A stretch of DNA of 64,000 nt. Origin: Pomphorhynchus laevis (Eukaryota; Acanthocephala; Palaeacanthocephala; Echinorhynchida; Pomphorhynchidae). The first letter of the stretch is position 1; the number at the start of each line of letters is the position of its first letter. A program made the translations under genes and the position numbers. The notes beneath the pieces are model-generated. The model saw nothing but the letters and a program-made list of their open reading frames with translations. It ran no database searches and was not told the origin of the DNA. Of the stretch, positions 46,958-59,400 are shown piece by piece. The stretch is from positions 1-64,000 of the forward strand of contig WNNJ02002262.1 in NCBI GenBank assembly GCA_012934845.2, read 5' to 3'.

Positions 46958-47387
46958 TAGTGCGAAAATCGCTTGAAACTGTGGTCCAGGAGCCAAAACT
47001 GGCTACGATTGATTTTAAATCGATATGAGCTGCTAAAATCTGGACTTCGATCATCAACTTCATCAGTCTAATGTATCACTCTGAGACGCTCCTAACCACC
47101 CAGCAGTCATCGTCAGACGGATGAAGTGGTTAGGATGCTTTTCGACTGCTTTTGTGATAACTGTAAAGACAACAGCAATTCCTCGCGATGCTAAACGAAA
47201 CTCAGATGCATAAAGCGTTTTTGCCGGCTTGTTGCGTGTGTGGACCTTCTAGTTATTCTAGAAGGTCCAGACATATTCTATCCTTCTAGTTATTATATAT
47301 AATGAATAGTTGCTAGATCACACGAGGTAACGTTTGCATTGAAAACCACTACAGAATCCTTTTTTCATGATATCCAATTCCATACAC

Positions 47388-47440
<53 letters not shown>

Positions 47441-50400
47441 CATCAAAATGTTTATATATAAACATCAAAATGTTATATATTATATATATTTGTCTGAAAT
47501 ATATATTATCTATACATATTGGGTTATATATAGTACAAACTTATACACATATTTATTTCTGATATGAAATAAATAACTTTAGAAGAAAATAAATAACTTA
47601 ATTCTTTTCGCTGAAATGAATTATATATTTGTCTTCTAGCATTGGACTTTCGGATGTGATCCTCTTTTGATTGCTCATTTAGATATTGTAAAAAGATCTT
47701 ATTAACAACAATCAGCAATAGAGTTTTAATATTTAAAAGTTTCGGTTCTTACACCTTCATCAGCTATATATATTTTTATCTCTTAGTTTTGAAAAACCTA
47801 AGAGAAAACAATATAAAATGTTATATATAATTATAATTAGTATGAGCTTATTATCATCTTAAAACAAATGAATGATCGCATTTTTCGACGTTACTTTTTG
47901 CTATTCGTTTTATTGTGTTTTTGATTTTGTTTAAATGCAACAAAGCAGGTATTTTATAGGATGCTTATTTTCTTAAAGATTGAATGTTAAACTAGTTCTT
48001 ATCACGACTTTCCTTGGTCGTGATATAAAAACAGGAAATAAATAATTTTTACAAGAAATGATTTAGTAAATTACTGTAAAATTCTATCACATCAAATTGT
48101 TTGAGTATACATTCAAATATAATGTGCAATCCAGTTTGGATTGCACATTCAGTTCGGATTAAACTGTGCAATCCAGTTCGGATTGCACAGTAATCACTGT
48201 GCAATGACAAGAGAATGACAAGAGAATTACTGCTTTACGTTAATGACAAGCTTAACGTAAAGCAGTAAACCGTCACCTTACAATGCTTTTACAGCTTGTC
48301 AGCAGTAAACTGTTGATAACAGTTTATAGCCTTCGATGCATTTTTCATATTACGAGAATTTTTCATATTATTTTTTCATATTATTATTTAATTCATTATT
48401 TATGAAATAATGAATTAAATCAGCTAACTGAGTCTACGTATTTAATATAATTATAAAATAAACAAAACATAATAATGCTAAATCAAATTTTAATAATTAA
48501 ATAATAAAATTAATAATTGTTTTTAGATTTTCTATAATTTAAATCAAGTTAAAAAATGAAATTTAAAATAAACGTCATTTTTATGAATTGACTAATAAAT
48601 AAGAGACGTTGTATCAGAAATAAGATAAGAGGTCATCAGAAGGTACTGCTATGCTATCAGGTTTCGGCCCTTAACTACTCTACCCAGCATAGCAATGGGG
48701 CCAAATACGTGCAAAATTACTTGAAAAGAGGTGCTAGCCAAACAAACCGAGAACAAATTCAATTTTGATTGATTCGATAAGGACTTTGTTCTTGGGCAGT
48801 TAAAAAGTAAAGTCGTCACATGTTTTATTCGTGTAAACAGGCTCGAAACAATAGAAATCGACCTCTTGAATTTGGCTGCCACTAATTTGATTGAAACCTC
48901 AAGGGGCTGTAAAAGTGCCGAACCAAGTCGATTCAGGCAATGCTACCAACGCATTTTGTGTTCTATGAAAGATGACGTCATTAGTAATACTAAACTCTGT
49001 TGAAGTTCAAATACCAGCGTTTTCTGATAGAATATGACAGCTAAATGAGTAGAGTTGCTTTTACCAGAAACTCAAATTTCTATAATAGCGAAGTTGCGAC
49101 AAGTTTAATAAAATTATTAAAATATTCGTTTATTTAATAATAATTTATTAATATTTTATTATTTAATAAAATATTCTTTTTGATTCGAAATGTTTCTAAA
49201 AATATCACCTCGAAGTTAGCTGAACACCAAGATAATTGTAATATGATTATACAAATTCAATATTATTGTTATCAAAAATAGGTACGTCAGAGCGACTGAG
49301 TCCCCCCCCACACGGCGAAAGTTTTTGCTTTGGTTTTGCTTATGACTATTTCAAGCGAGTTCGACGCGCTGGAAGCTTCCATATATTTATTAGTTGATTG
49401 AATCTCGGAAACACCCTTATTTAGAGACTATCAGGAAGTCGTATAAGTATAAAAATTGCAAAAAACTACACCCTAAACCTAAATATAAAGGTAGATCAAT
49501 CATGAATAAAGCAGTGAACTAAGCGTATATACCTGTAATACTCTAACTTCATGCTTTATCAATTTCGAGCAAGTTAATCTATAAGCCACTCTATATAATA
49601 TTCGAAGATAGTTAAATGTCAATATGTCAATATGATCGCATGTACAAAATATGGATTTAAAAATTTTGATCGTGCGATTTTTCTGCCAAGTTTATCAAAC
49701 GCCTTTAACGGCTTTACATAGAGCTCATAAGCATTACCGCAGTGATTTAGCGAATTTAAGATGGCATACTTAAATTTAATTTAAGTACATCTACTACAAT
49801 ACCGCGATACGAGCAAAGTTTCCATGGATGCTTTTTAGCATCCCCCATCATTTTATTTTCTTTAAATAAGCAATTGCTTTTATGTGATCTTGCATGTGTT
49901 TAAAATAATATGATTTCAGTTACTGGAACAAACCTTAAGGGGCTTATGAGTGCTATTATAATCATTTCTAAACACTTTAGATATGGATCCTTAAAAAGCA
50001 CTCTACATTTCGCTGCTTTGAAAAGTATCAAGCATTACCTTTAGCACCATATTATAGAACACATCTGGAATGAAACTGAATCAAAATAGTTTTAAAATAT
50101 ATTCAGGAAAGCACCTGTAACTATCATTCAGCTAATACACATTTCCTTTATTAGACGTATCAGGGGAAACGGGGAGCTCTGGAATTGTTATCATTGGCTT
50201 ATCCTTCCGAACCAATAAGAATTTAAATCAACCACAAACTACATGGCTTGCTGCACTTGCTAGAATTTATGTTTAAATCCCCGCCTCAACTATGCGTCTC
50301 AACAATTCGATATGTTGTAATATGTCCACGGTTTGCATTCTCACTTTAAGTACGATCATACAATCACTTATAAAGAATAGATGCTTAGATCGCTATGCGT

Positions 50401-53400
50401 TTTTCCTTAAGTTAGTTACATAATTCTTTTTGCAGCGATCGTTTTGGCCTTGAAAAATTAGCGATTTTTATTTGGTAGGTATACCTTACCAAATAAATGG
50501 TGATATTTTAGCATTCTTTTTATAGAGGACTAAGTATAATAACTGCTGATCTATCTACATTTTAGTTCAAGGAGGAAATTTGGGATTTTAGCTGATAGTT
50601 AATAACACTTGTTTTTTTACTTCAAAGTGTAGGCATTCACAGCGGAATCGTTTCCATAGGCGGGAATACCACGAACAATAATGTTCAAAGAACTTTTTAG
50701 CTCCTCGTTTCAGTTTTGCATTATCTTCAAAAAAGAAATTGAGGTTGAAACGAGGAGAGATGTTGCAATAATAATGTAGAACGTTTTCAAATGTATCCAT
50801 GTTGCTTTTGATAGACATGTCTAGTAGAGAAAAATAAGTCGATGAAAACAATGTTCATCCAGTTGCAACCGACTAACTTAGATCAGCAATTTCGGCATTT
50901 TGAGCAACAACTTACGCAGAAAGCAAATCGGTATTCACGGCGGTACGATCAGAGAACATTTTTTCCACAAACATCCTAATAACCATGCAACCAAAATTTG
51001 ACTATTCAATATCACGATTTGGTCGACCACAAAATTGTGATTCATGCCGTCGGTAGAATTAACTAGTACAAATTAGTTTGAATTAGATATTTGAGATATT
51101 AGTATCTCGCCAACTGCTACAGTATATCCGACAAAATTAGCACACATTTGTTCATTCATTATAATCAAATATTACAATCAAATAAAATTAATATCATTTA
51201 ATTCAACTTATGAATTAAATACAATTTAAATCTGATTTTAACTCATTTTAATAAGATCTGTTGAATAAATAATTTAAATATATTTTTAATATATTAGTGC
51301 TTATATTAAAATGTTAAAATTTGTTATTTTACATTTGTGATATTTTTAAAGCTAATGATTAATAATTAATATTATTAATGTAATTAATTATAATTATTAA
51401 TGTTGATATTAATATTTTTAATATTAAATATATTGATAATTTAATATTTTGTTTTAGAGTCAAAATATAAATCTTATGTTAATTCATACATATTTTCAAT
51501 TCATACATTATATTGCAAGATCCTAAAGATCAATGCGACAGAGTAAAAGCTTTTGGACTTCTAGCAATGAAGGCTGCCTCTGTGATTGAGTGGGATTTAG
51601 CTACGATGGAAGACAGGTAATAGTGGGATAAATATCTTTATTCTGATCAATTTATTTGTATAGAATTCCAGCCGTTGCTATTGAGGATCTCCTTAATGTT
51701 TTTATCAACCAGTATTTCCGAAGTGAACGTAACGTGTATAGTGTTGATCTGGACTCGACGCCAGATTATGTCACATTTGCCATTCAACTGCTGTGTCGGT
51801 GGTAATTACCGCTTATTTCTTTAATAAGTGTATTTATAAAATCTTATAATTTTGTTAAAATCGTTTCCGTACTCAAGTTAATAATTTTCCGTACTCAAGT
51901 TAAATCAACCGGATGTTGTTGAGTACATATAAAATATGTAAATTGCTACATTTAGAATTTATTGCTAGTATCTTTTATAAAACAGAAAATATTAACAATT
52001 ACTCTTTTGTTACAGCTTATTACTAAGAGATACACTTCACTTTTGGCTATAGACAAACACCCCTGTATTAAACTTTCAACTTAAATATAAAATTTAAAAT
52101 TTAAAATTTAAAAATTTTAAATTTAAAAATTTTGATGCCGGGCATTAAAAGTTTCAATGCAAAACATTTAAATTTAAAATAAGCATTTACATTATAAATT
52201 TACAAGCACTAATGTGCTTATCTATTAGCGTTGATCCTCTTTCAGGTATTTAAGCTCTTTAGATAAAATTTTAATTTTAGGCATTAAAATGTTAATACTG
52301 AAATTTCGAATTATCATAAAGTTAAATTTAACAATTTAAAATCTAAAAACTGAAGACGAAATTTGACGCGATCGAAATTTCTTACCGACAAACCTTCTCT
52401 CAAGTTCTTTTAATTTTATATTTCCCATTAAGCATGCAAGGACCCGTAATGAAGCATGGAGCGTTTTACACTTCGTTTGGACTTACATCTCCAAACGTAT
52501 ATTAAAATCTTTATTTTAAAATTAACCCGAATTCCCTTTTTATAAAAATTTCATATTTTATTTTAATTATTTATTTTTGTTTGCTTTAAAATCAGAACAT
52601 TTAAAATTACCAAGTTGGTACGAATTACATTCTTACAAATGCCATTGTGTAAGTTTCTTGGTTGCATTCATATTAAATCACAAAATTCTTAAATAAAATT
52701 ATTTTACAATTTTGCAATCTTTGAAACTTTAAATAAATGTGTATTTAAATTGCATTTAAATTTAATATTGTTTATTTATTTTAATATAAATGTATTTGCT
52801 CCACTTTATTAAATTGTTTAAATCACAAAATTCTTAAATAAAATGATTTTACATTTTAAAATGCCTCAAAATCATTTTTTTTTTCTACGTGGATAGATGC
52901 CGACAGCATGATGATAACAGCAGATATTGAAATATTGTACTGAACATTTTTATTTAATAAATTATCATTTCTTTGATTCCATTCTATAAATAATTACAAT
53001 TAAAAGAAACAAAATGGATATTTTTAAAAATAAATTGTTTAAATACAAACAGTAAAATACAAACTAACCAAATTTATACAAAATATCCAAAATATCAATG
53101 GGCTTCCTCTATTTGATCTGTTTAATTGTCATATTTCACAATAAAAAACGTAGTTTCTTTGAGTATTCTTAGTTTTTTGGATATTTAGTGAACTTTTTTT
53201 CGGATTTATATAGTAGATGTTTACGGCCAAAGAAGCTTTTAAGAAGTATACATGAAATTATATTCTTCCTAAAATTTTAATAAAATATTTTTCCTGTTGT
53301 TATTTAGGCATGTTCGTGCTGTTATAAAATCAAAATTCAAAAGGAAAGATGATTTCATTCCTACAACGTCAACAATGTATGTTTTTTTAAATTTTTCTCG

Positions 53401-56400
53401 CAAAATTAGAGCAAATTAAAAAAGTCACTATTGTAATTAATTGTATAATTAAATTGAAATTAATAAATTAGTTAATTAATAATTTTTTTAATAATTTTTT
53501 CAATTATACGTATTTTGTACAATGTATAATAAATGCTTAAATTCTAAGATTTTATATAATTTACATTTATATATAGTAAGTATATTTAAAATAAATGACT
53601 ATCTATTTTGTGATTTTTATTAAATGAAAATTTTATTTTTTTTTATTACTAAATTAAAGTCAAAATAAATTTAATATATTTATTATTTATTAGTGGAGAG
53701 AGTGAATAAAATATAGCCTACTGCTATAAACTACTGCTATAAACATCAGGAGTACAAAAAAAATAAAAAAAAATTTTTTTTGTAGCATTTACTCCTGAAG
53801 ATGACAGCAGTAGGCTATTGAAAATTCGAGATTAAATAAATATTTTCTTCACTCTCTCCACTTATAAATAATACAATATGATTTTTATTTAAATTCGAAA
53901 TATTAAGTTGCTAACAGCAATTTAGAAATTTAGAAATATAAAAAATGATTATTTAAGTATTTTTTTAAATACTTAAATTGTAAAAGTATTTTGTTACATT
54001 TACTCCTGAAGATGACAGCAGTAGGCTATTGAAAATTCGAGATTAAATAAATATTTTCTTCACTCTCTCCACTTATAAATAATACAATATGATTTTTATT
54101 TAAATTCGAAATATTAAGTTGCTAACAGCAATTTAGAAATTTAGAAATATAAAAAATGATTATTTAAGTATTTTTTTAAATACTTAAATTGTAAAAGTAT
54201 TTTGTTACATTTACTCCTGAAGATGACAGCAGTAGGCTATTGAAAATTCGAGATTAAATAAATATTTTCTTCACTCTCTCCACTTATAAATAATACAATA
54301 TGATTTTTATTTAAATTCGAAATATTAAGTTGCTAACAGCAATTTAGAAATTTAGAAATATAAAAAATGATTATTTAAGTATTTTTTTAAATACTTAAAT
54401 TGTAAAAGTATTTTGTTACATTTACTCCTGAAGATGACAGCAGTAGGCTATTGAAAATTCGAGATTAAATAAATATTTTCTTCACTCTCTCCACTTATAA
54501 ATAATACAATATGATTTTTATTTAAATTCGAAATATTAAGTTGCTAACAGCAATTTAGAAATTTAGAAATATAAAAAATGATTATTTAAGTATTTTTTTA
54601 AATACTTAAATTGTAAAAGTATTTTGTTACATTTACTCCTGAAGATGACAGCAGTAGGCTATTGAAAATTCGAGATTAAATAAATATTTTCTTCACTCTC
54701 TCCACTTATAAATAATACAATATGATTTTTATTTAAATTCGAAATATTAAGTTGCTAACAGCAATTTAGAAATTTAGAAATATAAAAAATGATTATTTAA
54801 GTATTTTTTTAAATACTTAAATTGTAAAAGTATTTTGTTACATTTACTCCTGAAGATGACAGCAGTAGGCTATTGAAAATTCGAGATTAAATAAATATTT
54901 TCTTCACTCTCTCCACTTATAAATAATACAATATGATTTTTATTTAAATTCGAAATATTAAGTTGCTAACAGCAATTTAGAAATTTAGAAATATAAAAAA
55001 TGATTATTTAAGTATTTTTTTAAATACTTAAATTGTAAAAGTATTTTGTTACATTTACTCCTGAAGATGACAGCAGTAGGCTATTGAAAATTCGAGATTA
55101 AATAAATATTTTCTTCACTCTCTCCACTTATAAATAATACAATATGATTTTTATTTAAATTCGAAATATTAAGTTGCTAACAGCAATTTAGAAATTTAGA
55201 AATATAAAAAATGATTATTTAAGTATTTTTTTAAATACTTAAATTGTAAAAGTATTTTGTTACATTTACTCCTGAAGATGACAGCAGTAGGCTATTGAAA
55301 ATTCGAGATTAAATAAATATTTTCTTCACTCTCTCCACTTATAAATAATACAATATGATTTTTATTTAAATTCGAAATATTAAGTTGCTAACAGCAATTT
55401 AGAAATTTAGAAATATAAAAAATGATTATTTAAGTATTTTTTTAAATACTTAAATTGTAAAAGTATTTTGTTACATTTACTCCTGAAGATGACAGCAGTA
55501 GGCTATTGAAAATTCGAGATTAAATAAATATTTTCTTCACTCTCTCCACTTATAAATAATACAATATGATTTTTATTTAAATTCGAAATATTAAGTTGCT
55601 AACAGCAATTTAGAAATTTAGAAATATAAAAAATGATTATTTAAGTATTTTTTTAAATACTTAAATTGTAAAAGTATTTTGTTACATTTACTCCTGAAGA
55701 TGACAGCAGTAGGCTATTGAAAATTCGAGATTAAATAAATATTTTCTTCACTCTCTCCACTTATAAATAATACAATATGATTTTTATTTAAATTCGAAAT
55801 ATTAAGTTGCTAACAGCAATTTAGAAATTTAGAAATATAAAAAATGATTATTTAAGTATTTTTTTAAATACTTAAATTGTAAAAGTATTTTGTTACATTT
55901 ACTCCTGAAGATGACAGCAGTAGGCTATTGAAAATTCGAGATTAAATAAATATTTTCTTCACTCTCTCCACTTATAAATAATACAATATGATTTTTATTT
56001 AAATTCGAAATATTAAGTTGCTAACAGCAATTTAGAAATTTAGAAATATAAAAAATGATTATTTAAGTATTTTTTTAAATACTTAAATTGTAAAAGTATT
56101 TTGTTACATTTACTCCTGAAGATGACAGCAGTAGGCTATTGAAAATTCGAGATTAAATAAATATTTTCTTCACTCTCTCCACTTATAAATAATACAATAT
56201 GATTTTTATTTAAATTCGAAATATTAAGTTGCTAACAGCAATTTAGAAATTTAGAAATATAAAAAATGATTATTTAAGTATTTTTTTAAATACTTAAATT
56301 GTAAAAGTATTTTGTTACATTTACTCCTGAAGATGACAGCAGTAGGCTATTGAAAATTCGAGATTAAATAAATATTTTCTTCACTCTCTCCACTTATAAA

Positions 56401-59400
56401 TAATACAATATGATTTTTATTTAAATTCGAAATATTAAGTTGCTAACAGCAATTTAGAAATTTAGAAATATAAAAAATGATTATTTAAGTATTTTTTTAA
56501 ATACTTAAATTGTAAAAGTATTTTGTTACATTTACTCCTGAAGATGACAGCAGTAGGCTATTGAAAATTCGAGATTAAATAAATATTTTCTTCACTCTCT
56601 CCACTTATAAATAATACAATATGATTTTTATTTAAATTCGAAATATTAAGTTGCTAACAGCAATTTAGAAATTTAGAAATATAAAAAATGATTATTTAAG
56701 TATTTTTTTAAATACTTAAATTGTAAAAGTATTTTGTTACATTTACTCCTGAAGATGACAGCAGTAGGCTATTGAAAATTCGAGATTAAATAAATATTTT
56801 CTTCACTCTCTCCACTTATAAATAATACAATATGATTTTTATTTAAATTCGAAATATTAAGTTGCTAACAGCAATTTAGAAATTTAGAAATATAAAAAAT
56901 GATTATTTAAGTATTTTTTTAAATACTTAAATTGTAAAAGTATTTTGTTACATTTACTCCTGAAGATGACAGCAGTAGGCTATTGAAAATTCGAGATTAA
57001 ATAAATATTTTCTTCACTCTCTCCACTTATAAATAATACAATATGATTTTTATTTAAATTCGAAATATTAAGTTGCTAACAGCAATTTAGAAATTTAGAA
57101 ATATAAAAAATGATTATTTAAGTATTTTTTTAAATACTTAAATTGTAAAAGTATTTTGTTACATTTACTCCTGAAGATGACAGCAGTAGGCTATTGAAAA
57201 TTCGAGATTAAATAAATATTTTCTTCACTCTCTCCACTTATAAATAATACAATATGATTTTTATTTAAATTCGAAATATTAAGTTGCTAACAGCAATTTA
57301 GAAATTTAGAAATATAAAAAATGATTATTTAAGTATTTTTTTAAATACTTAAATTGTAAAAGTATTTTGTTACATTTACTCCTGAAGATGACAGCAGTAG
57401 GCTATTGAAAATTCGAGATTAAATAAATATTTTCTTCACTCTCTCCACTTATAAATAATACAATATGATTTTTATTTAAATTCGAAATATTAAGTTGCTA
57501 ACAGCAATTTAGAAATTTAGAAATATAAAAAATGATTATTTAAGTATTTTTTTAAATACTTAAATTGTAAAAGTATTTTGTTACATTTACTCCTGAAGAT
57601 GACAGCAGTAGGCTATTGAAAATTCGAGATTAAATAAATATTTTCTTCACTCTCTCCACTTATAAATAATACAATATGATTTTTATTTAAATTCGAAATA
57701 TTAAGTTGCTAACAGCAATTTAGAAATTTAGAAATATAAAAAATGATTATTTAAGTATTTTTTTAAATACTTAAATTGTAAAAGTATTTTGTTACATTTA
57801 CTCCTGAAGATGACAGCAGTAGGCTATTGAAAATTCGAGATTAAATAAATATTTTCTTCACTCATTGTTCACAATATGAGTGAACAATCAATTTATAATA
57901 TTATATTTATTATTATAAATTTAATATTAAATTTAAAATATTATTATTTTATTGTCTATTTATTTTAATATTTTAATATTTATAGTAAGCATTGGTTTCT
58001 TGTTATTTTTATTATTTTGAAAATTTTGTTGGCAGAATTAAAATGTCTACGATTTACGAATTTAGTTTGCTAATTTACTCCTAATTAATTTCAAAATCAT
58101 TTGTTTAATTTAAGCTAAGGTATTTGTTTATGTAAACCAAGATTTTATTTTATTAATAAATTTATTGTATATTTTTTTTATTTAAACGTTTTCTATTATT
58201 GATATACCTATTGATATATCTATTATTGATTATTTCCAAGGGAACTAAAACTTTTCGTTTAAACATTTGATGTTCATTAAAATATTTTATACTCAAGCAT
58301 ATTATTGAAATAATACTAGATTGTTTTTGTTTATTATTTTTTAATTACTAAATTAAAGTCAAGTCAAAATAAATTAAATATTTATTATTATAAATTTAAT
58401 ATTAAATTTAAAATATTATTACTAGATTGTTTTTTGAAATGGGTTAGGATAAAATTAATAAAACTTAATTTTTTCACACATAATAAACTGACGATTAAAA
58501 TTATTTTAAAATTTAAAATGTGATGTGATAAAGGCAATTTATCACATCACAATTTACTAGATTGCAAAGTTTAAAATTTTTTAATTTGGATATCATTGAC
58601 AAACTTTATTATTTTGTTTGTAATTTACAAATTCTAGGTTAATTGTTGATGTTTTGCCAAGTTTTAGAAATAGTGTTTTTCAATTTCTTGTTTACTAGCT
58701 CTAATGAACCGTTAAAACATATGATCCAGGCAAATAAAAAAGCACTATTTAAGGTTGTTTAAATTTTATAATCTTTCGTCAATGTGTTACATTTTAATAG
58801 CTATCCGTAAACGTTAACTATGCAGTTCAAGCATTAGAGCGATGCTATTTGGTCCTACGTGATTTGATCCGTCCTGTAAGTGCTTGCTTTGTACACTCTC
58901 AAACTGATTCACCTTCAATAGAAATACACTGGGATAAAGGTGTCAGTTATCCGAAAACAGAATTAATTGCTCATGTTTGTTGAAGACTGCAAACGTGATT
59001 GATTAGCTTTAAGGTTTTATATTTGCAGGTAGCTTTTGACCTCGGATTCTATTACTTTGTCAACAAACGATTTTCAGAAGCAAGCGCTTTTCTTAACAAT
59101 GCACTGGAACTTAGTAAGAGGGTACGATATTTGCTTAGGCGTTCTAATTTAAAGTAATCGAGTAAATCAATATAATTTATTTTTATGGTAATTTATTTTA
59201 AAAATTAAATTTTATAATTTTTATAAAAATAGATATTTTAATAAAAAAAAATCGTTGAAACAATCCAAATTTTCATTTCGATTTTGAATTAATAAAGAGA
59301 TTTTTTAATAGCCCATTCACACCGCTCGGCTATGAGAGAAAACAAGCAATTATAAAGTTCATATTGCATAGTTCAGTTGTAGAGTACAATTCATCTAGCT

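Noticed and set aside
46842-47063. Open frames rich in alternating Ile and Tyr
   Set aside because: They translate a TA microsatellite.
15545-48720. Repeat D as a type II hammerhead (GAAAC before CUGAUGA)
   Set aside because: The bases before GAAA and after CUGAUGA do not pair as stem II, and no helix I hairpin fits in the 21 nt between; another fold is more likely.
50588-50851. 87-codon minus-strand frame as a gene
   Set aside because: No recognisable motif, no splice context, and it lies inside an INTS8 intron.
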